DNA of 64,000 bases from Ensifer sesbaniae. Lineage in GTDB: Bacteria; Pseudomonadota; Alphaproteobacteria; Rhizobiales; Rhizobiaceae. The stretch's first letter is position 1. The number at the start of each line of letters is the position of its first letter. Under the pieces are notes generated by a model, which was not told where the DNA came from, searched no databases, and saw nothing but the letters and a program-made list of their open reading frames with translations. The translations under genes were made by a program, and so were the position numbers. Shown piece by piece: positions 34,735 through 43,942 of the stretch. The stretch is from contig NZ_JABEKU010000001.1 in NCBI RefSeq assembly GCF_013283665.1, positions 744,001 to 808,000 of the forward strand. Direction: 5' to 3'.

Positions 34735-35735
34735 TGGTAACCCTCCTCCGGATCGACCTTGCCGCGGAACACCCAATAGGAATAGCCGGTATAGGCGAGG
34801 ATGACGGGCACCAGGACGAGCGCGCCGGTAAGCAGGAAGGAGAGGCTTTCCTCAGGCGCCGCTGCATCCCAGATCGTCAGCGATGGCGGCACCATATAGG
34901 GGTAGAAGCTGATGCCGATGCCGGCATAGCCGAGCACGAAGAGACCGAGGGCTGCGATGAAGGGTCGGCTGTCGTGCCGGTTGCGGATGCCCGTGACCAG
35001 TGCATAGAGGCAGCCGAGAACGAGCGCCGGCACGATGACGCTGAAGATCGCCGTCGGGAAGCCGAACCAGCGCTCCAGATATTGCGGTTCTAGGAACGGT
35101 GTCCACAGGCTGACGATGCCCATGGCGGCGATGGTGCCGAACGAGCATTTGAGCGCGAGGTCTCGTGCGCGGTCGGCGAGGCGGCCATGGGTCTTCATGA
35201 CCAGCCAGGTGGCGCCGAGCAGGGCGTAGCCGACGACGACGGCGACGCCGGTCATAATCGAGAACGGCGTCAGCCAGTCCCACCAGCCGCCGACATAGGC
35301 GCGGTTCTCGACGGGGATGCCTTGGACGAGCGCGCCGAGCGTGATGCCCTGCGCGAAGGCGGCAAGCATCGAACCGCCTGAGAAAGCCCAGTTCCAGAGA
35401 TATTCGGCGCGCCTGGTGCGCCAGCGATATTCGAAGGCGACGCCGCGGAAGATGAGGCCGATGACCATGGCTATGATCGGGGCGTAAAGTGCCGGCAGGA
35501 TTGTCGCATAGGCCAGCGGAAACACCGCCATCAGGCCGCCGCCACCGAGCACCAGCCAGGTTTCGTTGCCGTCCCACACCGGGGCGACGGAATTCATCAT
35601 CACGTCGCGGTCGTCCTTCTCCGGGAAGAACGGGAAGAGGATGCCGACGCCGAGGTCGAAGCCGTCGAGAATGACATAGGCAAGCACCGCAAAGGCGATG
35701 ATGGCGGCCCAGATGAACGGCAGATCAAACTCCAT
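34731..35735 (-). CDS. cydB: Cytochrome bd-type quinol oxidase subunit II
   Basis: The 334-aa membrane protein has the CydB N-terminus (FIWAAIIAFAVLAYVILDGFDLGVG) with the conserved acidic residue of helix 1, and about eight to nine helices. It pairs with CydA to oxidise quinol and reduce oxygen with high affinity or cyanide tolerance at the inner membrane. The ATG at 35735 overlaps the end of cydA by 11 bases. The following 38-aa subunit overlaps its stop. Confidence 0.94.
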   Translation of the reverse strand: MEFDLPFIWAAIIAFAVLAYVILDGFDLGVGILFPFFPEKDDRDVMMNSVAPVWDGNETWLVLGGGGLMAVFPLAYATILPALYAPIIAMVIGLIFRGVAFEYRWRTRRAEYLWNWAFSGGSMLAAFAQGITLGALVQGIPVENRAYVGGWWDWLTPFSIMTGVAVVVGYALLGATWLVMKTHGRLADRARDLALKCSFGTIAAMGIVSLWTPFLEPQYLERWFGFPTAIFSVIVPALVLGCLYALVTGIRNRHDSRPFIAALGLFVLGYAGIGISFYPYMVPPSLTIWDAAAPEESLSFLLTGALVLVPVILAYTGYSYWVFRGKVDPEEGYH

Positions 35736-37155
35736 GACGACCTCCCTGGATATTGGCGTGCGTGGCGCCATGGGTGGCGAGACCGGGCATGATGCCGGAA
35801 CTGCGCAACGGCCCTTCGTCGAGATCCGGCATGGGATCACGCGGCAGGCGCGCCATCAGTCTCAGGATGTAGAAGGCGCCGGCGCCGAAGACGAAGAAAT
35901 AGACGGCGATGAAGGCGATCAGCGAGGCGGCGACCGCGGGTGCCGCGATCGGCGCCACCGAATTCGCCGTCAGCAGGTGACCATAGACCGTGTAGGGTTG
36001 TCGCCCGACCTCGGTGGTGACCCAGCCGGCAAGCACGGTGACGAATCCGGCCGGCCCCATGACGATCGCAGCACGATGCAGCCAGACATTGCTGTCCAGC
36101 GTGCCGCGATAGCGACACCAGAGCGACCAGAGACCGATGCCGAGCATGGCGAAGCCAAGGCCGACCATCACCCGGAAGGACCAGAACACGACGCTGACCG
36201 GCGGGTGAAGCTCCTCCGGGATCGTGTCGAGACCGGCGAGCGGCGCGTTGAGATCGTGCTTCAGGATCAGGCTCGAGAGCTTTGGAACCTCGATTGCATA
36301 GTCGACGCGTTTATCCGTCGAATTCGGAATGCCGAAGAGGATCAGCGGCGCGCCATCCGGATGGCTCTGATAGTGGCCTTCCATCGCCATTACCTTGGCC
36401 GGCTGATGTTCCAGCGTGTTGAGGCCGTGCATGTCGCCGGCGAAGATCTGAATGGGTGCGACGATCGCCGCCATCCACATCGCCATCGAGAACATTATTC
36501 GTGCGCGGCGCGGCGCCGTCCTGCGGATGAGGTGCCAGGCGCCGCAGGCGCCGACGACGAAGGCGGTCGTGAGGTAAGCGGCGAGCACCATGTGCACGAG
36601 GCGATAGGGGAAGGAAGGGTTGAAGACGATCTTCCACCAGTCGACCGGGATGAACTGGCCCGCATCGTTCATCGCGAAACCGGCCGGCGTCTGCATCCAG
36701 GAATTCGCCGAAAGGATCCAGGTGGCCGAAATTAGCGTGCCAGCGGCGACCATGAGGGTAGCGAAGAAATGCAGCTTCGGCCCGACGCGGTTGAGCCCGA
36801 AGAGCATAACACCGAGGAAGCCGGCTTCGAGGAAGAAGGCCGTCAGCACCTCATAGCCCATCAGCGGCCCGATGATCGGCCCGGCCTTGTCGGAAAAGAC
36901 GCTCCAATTGGTGCCGAACTGATAGGACATGACGATGCCGGAGACGACACCCATGCCGAAGGCGACGGCAAAGATCGTCTTCCAGAAGTGGAAGAGCTCA
37001 AGATAGACCTCGTCCTTCTTCAGGAGCCACAACCCCTCCAGTACCGCGAGGTAGCTCGCGAGCCCGATGGAAAAAGCAGGGAAGATGATGTGGAAGGAAA
37101 CGGTGAAGGCGAACTGAAAACGAGCGAGCAAGGTCGCGTCGAAACTCTCAAACAC
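35725..37155 (-). CDS. cydA: Cytochrome bd-type quinol oxidase subunit I (cyanide-insensitive type)
   Basis: The roughly 476-aa protein has CydA helix 1 (LLARFQFAFTVSFHIIFPAF, with the haem-ligand His) and the haem/quinol segments GMGVVSGIVMSYQFGTNW and MEGHYQS. It has the shorter quinol loop seen in cyanide-insensitive CioA-type enzymes rather than the long E. coli type. GTG at 37155 is preferred because AAAGGA lies 8 bases upstream and family members start M-FESFDA; an ATG at 37176 adds seven residues but has no ribosome binding site. A perfect palindrome lies 31 bases upstream. Confidence 0.92.
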   Translation of the reverse strand: MFESFDATLLARFQFAFTVSFHIIFPAFSIGLASYLAVLEGLWLLKKDEVYLELFHFWKTIFAVAFGMGVVSGIVMSYQFGTNWSVFSDKAGPIIGPLMGYEVLTAFFLEAGFLGVMLFGLNRVGPKLHFFATLMVAAGTLISATWILSANSWMQTPAGFAMNDAGQFIPVDWWKIVFNPSFPYRLVHMVLAAYLTTAFVVGACGAWHLIRRTAPRRARIMFSMAMWMAAIVAPIQIFAGDMHGLNTLEHQPAKVMAMEGHYQSHPDGAPLILFGIPNSTDKRVDYAIEVPKLSSLILKHDLNAPLAGLDTIPEELHPPVSVVFWSFRVMVGLGFAMLGIGLWSLWCRYRGTLDSNVWLHRAAIVMGPAGFVTVLAGWVTTEVGRQPYTVYGHLLTANSVAPIAAPAVAASLIAFIAVYFFVFGAGAFYILRLMARLPRDPMPDLDEGPLRSSGIMPGLATHGATHANIQGGRHGV

Positions 37156-37185
37156 GGGCGCAATCCTTTCAGACATACGGCAACG

Positions 37186-37203
37186 CGCGTTACTCGTAAC
37201 GCG
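37186..37203. promoter_or_regulatory. Palindrome immediately upstream of cydA, likely operator
   Basis: CGCGTTAC and GTAACGCG are perfect 8-base arms around a 2-base centre, 31 bases before the GTG start of cydA. It is too close to the start, and lacks a T-run, for a terminator. No FNR/FixK-type TTGAT-N4-ATCAA box was found. The binding protein is unknown. Confidence 0.5.
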
Positions 37204-37424
37204 AGGCCTTAGCGCTCTGGCTGCTGCATGATCGTCCTTGATCGGGCTCCGATCAGAGGGCTTTTCCTAGCCTATGGCCGAGGCAAATCCTTGGGTTGCA
37301 CCGGCTATTCAGCATATGATTGAATCTGAGCCAAATTTGCCAAACGTCAATGACAGCGCGCTCGCCACGTTGTCACACTGCGGCAATGTTGCGCTGCGGC
37401 ATATTGGCGGAGAACGGGTGCGTC

Positions 37425-38594
37425 TCAGCGGACCGGGAGATAGGCTTCCGCGAGTTCGGTCCAGAAGGCGGCGCCAATCGGCAGCAGGTCGTCGTTAAAG
37501 TTGTAGCCCGGGTGGTGCAGCGGCTTGTCGTCGTCGCTGACCTTCGAGCCGAGGAAGAAATAGCTCCCCGGCCGCTCCTGCAGCATATAGGCGAAATCCT
37601 CGCTTCCCATGAAGGGACGGGCGAGGTCGATCACCTTGTCGGCCCCGGCAAAACGGACCGCGAGATCGCGCACGAAATCGGTCTCGGCCTTGTGGTTAAT
37701 CGTCGCGTCGTAACTGCGCTGGTAGTCGACTGTCGCGCGCATGCCGAAGCTGGTGGCCTGCGCTTCGGCGATCATGCGGATGCGCCGTTCGAGTTCATCG
37801 CGGACAGTGGGATCGAAGGAGCGGATGCCGACGACGATCTCGGCACGCTCCGGGATGATGTTGCTGGCCGAGCCTGCATGGAAGGCGCCGACGGTGACGA
37901 CGGAGGGGTCCATCGGATGGATGTTGCGCGAGACGATCGACTGCAGCGCCATGACGATCGAGGCACCGCAGACAATGGGATCGGCCGTTTCCTGCGGTTC
38001 CGCGCCATGGCCGCCGCGGCCGTGAACGGTGATGCGCGCCTCGTCGACGGCCGCCATGATAGGGCCTTCCCGGAGGGCAAACTGACCGAAGGGCAGGCCC
38101 GGCTCGTTGTGAAGCGCGAACACGGCGTCGCAGGGGAATTTCTCAAACAGGCCCTCGTCCATCATGATCTTGGCGCCGCCGAAATTCTCCTCGGCCGGCT
38201 GGAAGATCAAATGGATCGTGCCGTCGAAATTGCGCCGTTCCGCAAGCGCTCGCGCCGCGCCGAGCAGCATCGTCGTGTGACCGTCGTGGCCGCAGGCATG
38301 CATCAGGCCCGCCGTCCTGCTGGCATAATCGAGGCCGGTTTCTTCCAGGATCGGCAGCGCGTCGATATCGGCGCGAATGCCGATCGAGCGGGTGCCCGTG
38401 CCGTTGCGGAGCGTGCCGACGACGCCGGTTTGCGCGAGACCCGTCGTCACCTCGTAGCCGAGGCTATCCAGATGTCCGGCGATGAAGGCCGAGGTGCGCT
38501 TCTCCTCCAGTCCAAGCTCCGGATGGGCGTGGAGATCGTGGCGGATGGCGACCAGTTCCGGCACGGCATTGGTGATCGAGGACGAAAGCTTCAT
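37425..38594 (-). CDS. M20D-family amidohydrolase (hippurate hydrolase-like)
   Basis: The 389-aa metallohydrolase has the M20 motifs HDLHAHPELGLEE, the metal-binding HACGHDGHTTM and PAEENFGGAK, a dimerisation domain with GRGGHGAEP, and the C-terminal GSEDFAYML. Such enzymes release amino acids from N-acyl or N-carbamoyl derivatives. It begins one base after the second permease gene, so it is part of the amino acid ABC transporter operon and probably processes the imported substrate. Confidence 0.88.
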   Translation of the reverse strand: MKLSSSITNAVPELVAIRHDLHAHPELGLEEKRTSAFIAGHLDSLGYEVTTGLAQTGVVGTLRNGTGTRSIGIRADIDALPILEETGLDYASRTAGLMHACGHDGHTTMLLGAARALAERRNFDGTIHLIFQPAEENFGGAKIMMDEGLFEKFPCDAVFALHNEPGLPFGQFALREGPIMAAVDEARITVHGRGGHGAEPQETADPIVCGASIVMALQSIVSRNIHPMDPSVVTVGAFHAGSASNIIPERAEIVVGIRSFDPTVRDELERRIRMIAEAQATSFGMRATVDYQRSYDATINHKAETDFVRDLAVRFAGADKVIDLARPFMGSEDFAYMLQERPGSYFFLGSKVSDDDKPLHHPGYNFNDDLLPIGAAFWTELAEAYLPVR

Positions 38595-38595
38595 G

Positions 38596-39420
38596 TCAGG
38601 CACCGCGGGTTGGGATGCGATTTTCAAACGTGCGGAAGGCCACCACCAGAATGCCGGTGAGGCACATGTAGATGAGCGCCAGCAGAAGCAGCGGCTCGTA
38701 GGTGAGGAAGGTTTCCTGCCTGACCTTGGAGATGACCGCATAGACGTCGACGACGGTTACGGTGGCGACGAGCGGCGTCGATTTGAGCTGCAGCACGGTT
38801 TCCCCGTTCAGCGTCGGCAGCGCCCGATGGATGGCGCGCGGCAGCCAGATGCGGCGGAACATCGTCCAGCGGCCCATGCCATAGGCCTTGGCCGCCTCCA
38901 GTTCGCCATGCGGAACGCCGCCAAAGGCGCCACGCATGACCTCGCCCTCATAGGCGGCAAACGAGATCGTCAGCGCCGCCACGCCATAGGGCCAGGCCTC
39001 GCGCAAATAGGGCCAGAGGAAGGATTGCCGGATCGCCGGAAACTGCGGGAACAACGAGCCGAGCCCGTAATAGAGCAGCCAGAGCTGCAACAGGAGCGGC
39101 GTGCCGCGGATCACGGTGCAGAAGGCCTTGGCCGGCAATTTCAGGAACCAGGGGCCGGTCACCTGGACGAGGCCGATCGGCACCGCCAGCAGGAAGCCGA
39201 GGATAGCGGTGCTGAACAGCATCACCAGGCTGACGAGAATGCCCCAGCCGAGCCGCGGCAGGTAACGCGGCAGCCAGTCCCAGCGCATGAAGACGGCAAC
39301 GGCGACGACAAAGGCGGCGAAGACCAGCATCATGACGATGCGATGCGGCAGAAAGAAGCTCCTGGCCGTCGGCAGGTCTTCGGGCGTGAAGGCAACGGCG
39401 TGGGTGGTTTCGTCGGTCAT
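38596..39420 (-). CDS. Polar amino acid ABC transporter permease (HisM-like)
   Basis: The 274-aa protein has an N-terminal cytoplasmic stretch and a five-helix permease domain with the HEQ/EAA-type loop YEGEVMRGAFGGVPHGELEAAKAYGM. It belongs to the HisMQ/GlnP group that forms heterodimeric permeases for basic or polar amino acids. It overlaps the first permease gene by 4 bases (ATGA). At 274 aa it is slightly longer than the usual 220-240 because of the N-terminal extension. Confidence 0.88.
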   Translation of the reverse strand: MTDETTHAVAFTPEDLPTARSFFLPHRIVMMLVFAAFVVAVAVFMRWDWLPRYLPRLGWGILVSLVMLFSTAILGFLLAVPIGLVQVTGPWFLKLPAKAFCTVIRGTPLLLQLWLLYYGLGSLFPQFPAIRQSFLWPYLREAWPYGVAALTISFAAYEGEVMRGAFGGVPHGELEAAKAYGMGRWTMFRRIWLPRAIHRALPTLNGETVLQLKSTPLVATVTVVDVYAVISKVRQETFLTYEPLLLLALIYMCLTGILVVAFRTFENRIPTRGA

Positions 39421-40142
39421 CGGCTCTCCGCAAAACCGCGTCGGGCATGGCGTTCGATCATGCCGATAAAGACGTTGGAAATGAGCGTCAGCGCCAGATA
39501 GAGCGCGCCGGCGGCAAGGAAGAACAGGAGATAGGCCTTGGTCGTGCCGGCCGCCTGGCGTGTGACCAGCGTCAGCTCACTGAAGCCGACGACGGCGAGA
39601 AGGGCCGTGTCCTTGGTGGCGATCAGCCAGAGATTGGAAAGGCCGGGAATGGCATAGGGCAGCATCGCGGGCAGCGTGATGCGGCGCAAGACCTTGGTCG
39701 GTGACATGCCATAGGCGCGCGCCGCCTCGATCTGCCCGGCGGGCACCGCCTTGATCGCGCCGCGTAGTACCTCGGTCGAATAGGCGCCCTGGACGACGCC
39801 GATCACGAAGATGCCGGCCATAAGGCCGCTGATGTCGACCGGGCCGATCGCAAAGAGCGCGAGCACCTGATTGAGAAGGTCGGTGCCGGCATAGTAGAGC
39901 AGCAGGATCAGCACCAGTTCCGGCACGGCGCGGACGATCGTGGTGTAGCACTCGAGCAAGTCGCGTAAGACCGGGCCGCCATAGAGCTTGCCGAAGGCGC
40001 CGCCCACGCCGAGCGCCAGGCCGAGGGTGAAACCGCCGACGGCGATCTGGATGGAATTGAGGAAGCCTTGCAGCAACACGCCGCCCCAGCCGGGTGCTGA
40101 AAGCGAGAGCAGGCCCCAATTGACGAGGGAATCCGCAGCCAT
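39417..40142 (-). CDS. Polar amino acid ABC transporter permease (HisQ-like)
   Basis: The 241-aa inner-membrane protein has the conserved cytoplasmic loop YSTEVLRGAIKAVPAGQIEAARAYGMSP for contact with the ATPase. It is the first of two adjoining permeases and follows the substrate-binding protein by 101 bases. Confidence 0.9.
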   Translation of the reverse strand: MAADSLVNWGLLSLSAPGWGGVLLQGFLNSIQIAVGGFTLGLALGVGGAFGKLYGGPVLRDLLECYTTIVRAVPELVLILLLYYAGTDLLNQVLALFAIGPVDISGLMAGIFVIGVVQGAYSTEVLRGAIKAVPAGQIEAARAYGMSPTKVLRRITLPAMLPYAIPGLSNLWLIATKDTALLAVVGFSELTLVTRQAAGTTKAYLLFFLAAGALYLALTLISNVFIGMIERHARRGFAESR

Positions 40143-40243
40143 ACGTCGAGCTCCGATGGCGCCGGCCGGCGGTCGCCGTAGCGCCGCGTGCCCTGTCAGA
40201 CACGCAAAGCGCTGTAGCTTTTTGATCGCCGGCCGATCGCGCC

Positions 40244-41026
40244 TTATTCGCCGTAGATATCGAAGTCGAAATACTTCTTCGAGAACGTGTCGTAGGTGCC
40301 GTTGTCACGGATCGCCTTGATCGCGGCGTTGACCTTGTCCTTGAGTTCGGTTTCGCCCTTGCGCAGGCCGACGCCCACACCCGGGCCGATCACGGCAACG
40401 TCTTCGGCGACGTCGCCCTTGTAGTCGCAGCATTCCTTGCCCTGGTCGGTCGCGAGGAACGCCTTGAGCGCGATGGCGTCGGCCTGGACGGCGTCGAGAC
40501 GGCCGGCGGCGAGGTCGTTGTTGGCTTCATCCTGCGTCTGGTATTCCTTGACCTCGACGCCTGCCGGCGCGAAGTGCTTGGCGGCATAGGCCTGGTGGAC
40601 CGTCGAGACCTGGACGCCGAGCGCCTTACCGTTCAGGCCCTCCGGCGTCGGCTTGATGTCTTCGCCTTTGGTGCCGATGATGCCGGTCGGCGTGTTGTAG
40701 TATTTGTCGGAGAAATCGATCGTTTTCAGGCGCTCGTCGGTGATCGACATCGAGCTGATGATCATGTCGATCTTCTTCGAGGTCAGTGCCGGAATGATGC
40801 CATCCCAGGCGACCGGCGTCAGCACGCATTCGAGTTTCGCCTCGGCACACATCGCATTCATGAACTCGACTTCCCAGCCTTCCCATTTGCCGCTGGCATC
40901 GGGCGCCGTGAACGGCGGGTAGGGCTCGGCGGCAACGCCGACCTTAAGTGCTTCCGCGGAAGCCGCGACACCGCTACCGACGGCGATTACCGCCGCTACG
41001 GCCAGGACTTTCAATGCCTTCTTCAT
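40244..41026 (-). CDS. Periplasmic amino acid-binding protein of the ABC transporter
   Basis: The 260-aa family 3 solute-binding protein has a signal peptide (cleaved near GVAASAEA) and the ligand-binding pattern LKVGVAAEPYPPFTA, DMIISSMSITDERLKTIDFS and GTYDTFSKKYFD. Neighbouring arginine transamination genes and similarity to histidine/arginine/ornithine binders make a basic amino acid or its acyl derivative the likely ligand. That is inference. Confidence 0.9.
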   Translation of the reverse strand: MKKALKVLAVAAVIAVGSGVAASAEALKVGVAAEPYPPFTAPDASGKWEGWEVEFMNAMCAEAKLECVLTPVAWDGIIPALTSKKIDMIISSMSITDERLKTIDFSDKYYNTPTGIIGTKGEDIKPTPEGLNGKALGVQVSTVHQAYAAKHFAPAGVEVKEYQTQDEANNDLAAGRLDAVQADAIALKAFLATDQGKECCDYKGDVAEDVAVIGPGVGVGLRKGETELKDKVNAAIKAIRDNGTYDTFSKKYFDFDIYGE

Positions 41027-41062
41027 GCTGTTCCCCTTTTTGGTTGTTTAGCATTCCGGAAT

Positions 41063-41836
41063 TCAGTGAATGGAACTGATGAACTTCTTGAGCCTTTCCG
41101 ATCTCGGCGAACCGAAGATGACCTCTGGCGGGCCCTGTTCCTCGATCACGCCGTTGTGGAGGAAGACGATGTGGTTGGCGACATCGCGCGCGAACTTCAT
41201 CTCGTGGGTCACCAGGATCATCGTGCGCCTCTCGCGCGCGAGGTCGCCGATGACCGAAAGCACTTCGCCGACGAGTTCGGGATCGAGCGCCGAGGTTGGT
41301 TCGTCGAAGAGCATGACGAGCGGCTGGATCGCGAGCGCGCGGGCGATCGCCGCGCGCTGCTGCTGGCCGCCGGAGAGAAAGGCGGGATAAGCGTCGCGCT
41401 TCTCGTAGAGGCCGACGCGCTTGAGCAGCGTTTCGGCGGTGGCAACCGCTTCGGCCCTCGGCGTGCCGAGCACATGGATCGGCGCCTCGATGACGTTTTC
41501 GAGGATGGTCATGTGCTGCCAGAGATTGAAGCTTTGGAAGACCATGCCGAGCTGGCTGCGGATGCGCTGGACCTGCTTGCGGTCTTCCGGCACCAAGCCG
41601 CCGCGCCCGTCGGATTTCATCCGGATCTTTTCGCCATGTACGCTGACGCTGCCGGCGGACGGGAGTTCCAGGAGGTTGATACAGCGCAGGAATGTGGATT
41701 TGCCGGAGCCGCTGCCGCCGATAATGGCGATCACGTCGCCCTGTTTCGCCGTCAGCGAAACACCCTTCAGCACTTCCAATGGCCCGAAACGCTTGTGCAG
41801 GTCAGTGACCGCGATTGCCTGGGCCGCATCCGTCAT
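41063..41836 (-). CDS. Amino acid ABC transporter ATPase (HisP-like)
   Basis: The 257-aa ATPase has Walker A GGSGSGKST, a Q-loop in GMVFQSFNLW, the signature LSGGQQQRAAIARALA, Walker B LVMLFDEPTSALD and the switch His in LVTHEM. The ATG at 41836 begins the conserved sequence; the longer upstream frame is arginine-rich and not conserved. It is the first gene of the operon ATPase - binding protein - two permeases - M20 hydrolase, divergent from a TetR regulator. Confidence 0.92.
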   Translation of the reverse strand: MTDAAQAIAVTDLHKRFGPLEVLKGVSLTAKQGDVIAIIGGSGSGKSTFLRCINLLELPSAGSVSVHGEKIRMKSDGRGGLVPEDRKQVQRIRSQLGMVFQSFNLWQHMTILENVIEAPIHVLGTPRAEAVATAETLLKRVGLYEKRDAYPAFLSGGQQQRAAIARALAIQPLVMLFDEPTSALDPELVGEVLSVIGDLARERRTMILVTHEMKFARDVANHIVFLHNGVIEEQGPPEVIFGSPRSERLKKFISSIH

Positions 41837-42110
41837 CGGCGCGCCGCTCCAGCGGCTCTGCGAGCTTTTTCTGTCAGCATGAGAACAGTTCCCCTGTCGT
41901 TTTCCACGCGGCATCTTCGGCCTATCGCGGGTCTTTGTTGGCCGGCATGGTTGCACTTGTGCCGCTATTGTTCAAGCGTATAATAACAGGCGTCGTCGAT
42001 TTTTTGACGTCTGCCATCAGTCTCGAATTCCCGAAGGAGCCGCCCATGCCCCCGTTCCGGCCGATGCCATTGCCGTCCGCGCCAGGGCATTTTTTCAGGC
42101 GGACCGCGGC

Positions 42111-42734
42111 ATGAACAGGCGCAGTTTTCACCGCGCTCCGGAGGGCGAGCGCCGCCAGGAACTGATCGAGGCAACGCTCGACTGCATCTCCGAATTCGGC
42201 CTCAAGGGCGCGACGGTTCGGCAGATCGCGATCCGCGCCGGCGTGACCGCCGGGCTGGTGCGCCACTATTTCGAATCGAAGGATCAGATGGTCGCCGAGG
42301 CCTATCGCGCCGTCATTGCCTCGCTGACCGACAAGGCGAGCAAGGTCGAGGGCGATCCGGAAACGAGGCTTCGCGATTTCATCGCCATCAACCTGACCGA
42401 GCCGGTGGCCGACAGCCGCAGCATTTCGCTGTGGGCCGCCTTCATCAGTCAGGTGCGCGTCGATCCGGAGCTTGCCGAGATCCATCGCGAAGGCTATCTC
42501 ACCTTCCGCAATACGCTGCAGGAACTGCTCGCCGACTTCCTGGCTGCGAAGGGCAAGCCGGCCGATGCAGAAACCTGCCGGGCGCTCGCCATCGCCATCA
42601 ACGGGCTGGTCGACGGTCTCTGGGTCGAGGGATGCCTTGCCGGCGATCTCTTTCGCGAGGGCGAACTGGTCGCCATCGCCATGTCTTCGGTCGAGGCGCT
42701 GCTCGGCACGTCGATCGGAACTGCAAAACCATGA
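42111..42734 (+). CDS. TetR-family transcriptional regulator (BetI-like)
   Basis: The 207-aa protein has the TetR helix-turn-helix (LKGATVRQIAIRAGVTAGLVRHYF, with the BetI-type turn GVTAGLVRHYFESKDQM) and a BetI/TetR-C-like ligand domain. It sits between the divergent transport operon and the aruHI-like genes it precedes by 17 bases, so it probably controls both in response to the substrate or a catabolite. No clear palindromic operator was found by eye in the 274-base divergent region. Confidence 0.87.
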   Translation: MNRRSFHRAPEGERRQELIEATLDCISEFGLKGATVRQIAIRAGVTAGLVRHYFESKDQMVAEAYRAVIASLTDKASKVEGDPETRLRDFIAINLTEPVADSRSISLWAAFISQVRVDPELAEIHREGYLTFRNTLQELLADFLAAKGKPADAETCRALAIAINGLVDGLWVEGCLAGDLFREGELVAIAMSSVEALLGTSIGTAKP

Positions 42735-42751
42735 AAACGGGAGAAAGCACC

Positions 42752-43942
42752 ATGCGCTACGCGTCCATCACCGAACGTCTTGCCGATCTTGGTTCGGGAA
42801 AATGGTCGCTGCATATTCGTGCCCGCCAGTTGAAGGCGAGTGGTGCCGACATCATCGAACTGACCATCGGCGAGCCGGATCTTCCGCCGGACCGCGCATT
42901 GCTCGACGAATGCCAGCGGTCGATGAATGCCGGTCGCTATCGCTATTCCAACGGTCGCGGCGAGCCCGCCGTCGTGGCCGCGCTTGCCGAAAAGTACCGC
43001 CGTCGCCGCGCTGATGTAACGGCCGAGAACGTGCTGTGCTTCCCCGGTACCCAGACGGCGCTCTTCGCCGTCATGCTGGGGCTGGCGGAAGCGGGCGACG
43101 CCGTGCTCGTCGGCGACCCGCTCTATGCCACGTACGAAGGCGTGATCCGCTCCACGGGCGCCCATCCGGTGCTGGTGCCGCTGAGGCCGGAATTCGGCTT
43201 CCACATGCAGGCGGCCGACCTTGAAAAGGCGATCACGCCGGAAAGCCGGGTGCTCTTGCTCAACACGCCGCACAATCCGACCGGTGCCGTGTTGACGGCC
43301 GCTGAAATTGCCGCGATCGGCGAAGTCGCGCGCCGTCACGATCTCTGGATCGTCTGCGACGAGGTCTATGAGGAACTGGTGTTCGACGCGGTATTCGCCT
43401 CGCCCTTCGACAATCCGGATCTCGCCGAGCGTACCGTCGTCGTCTCGTCGATTTCCAAGTCCCATGCCGCACCGGGTTTCCGCAGCGGTTGGGCGGTCGG
43501 TCCCGTCGAGTTTGCCAACCGGCTGCTGCCGGTTTCGGAAACGATGCTGTTTGGCACCCAGCCCTTCATCGCCGACATGACGGCCTATGCGCTGTCGCAT
43601 GACATCGATACCGCCCGCCGCATGCGCGAATCCTATAAAGCCCGTGCCGCACGGATCGTGGCCGGACTCGCCGCGGCGCCCGGCATCGACGTCTTCGCGC
43701 CGGAAGCCGGCATGTTCATTTTGATCGACGTTTCCGGAACCGGCCTCGACGGCGACGCGTTTGCCTGGGCGCTGCTCGAACAGGAAGGGGTTGCCGTCAT
43801 GCCCGGATCATCCTTTGGCGATCAGGCGCAGAACTATCTGCGCGTCAGCCTCACCGTGCCCGATGGCGCTATCGGCGAGGCTTGCCGGCGTATCACCGCG
43901 CTCGCCGAGCGTTGCAGCCTGCGCAAGGAGCGCCGTGCATGA
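42752..43942 (+). CDS. aruH: Arginine:pyruvate-type aminotransferase (AruH-like)
   Basis: The 396-aa fold-type I aminotransferase has an N-terminal SGKWSLHIRARQL segment, NTPHNPTGAV, VCDEVYEELVF, the Schiff-base Lys near residue 235 in SSISKSHAAPGFRSGW, and a C-terminal YLRVSL Arg. The next gene, overlapping by 4 bases, encodes a thiamine enzyme like 2-ketoarginine decarboxylase; the AruH-AruI pair begins the arginine transaminase pathway. The ATG at 42752 has GGGAG upstream; the in-frame ATG at 42731 is weaker. Substrate is inferred from context. Confidence 0.78.
   Translation: MRYASITERLADLGSGKWSLHIRARQLKASGADIIELTIGEPDLPPDRALLDECQRSMNAGRYRYSNGRGEPAVVAALAEKYRRRRADVTAENVLCFPGTQTALFAVMLGLAEAGDAVLVGDPLYATYEGVIRSTGAHPVLVPLRPEFGFHMQAADLEKAITPESRVLLLNTPHNPTGAVLTAAEIAAIGEVARRHDLWIVCDEVYEELVFDAVFASPFDNPDLAERTVVVSSISKSHAAPGFRSGWAVGPVEFANRLLPVSETMLFGTQPFIADMTAYALSHDIDTARRMRESYKARAARIVAGLAAAPGIDVFAPEAGMFILIDVSGTGLDGDAFAWALLEQEGVAVMPGSSFGDQAQNYLRVSLTVPDGAIGEACRRITALAERCSLRKERRA

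Noticed and set aside
37239..37255. TTGATCGG...CCGATCA palindrome between cydA and the M20 gene as an FNR/FixK box
   Set aside because: The spacing between TTGAT and ATCA is eight bases, not four, so it does not fit the FNR/FixK consensus.
41951..41984. TTGTGC-TATAAT pair upstream of the TetR gene as a defined promoter
   Set aside because: TATAAT is a good -10, but the -35 choice is ambiguous (16 or 22 bases away), so I did not list it as a feature.
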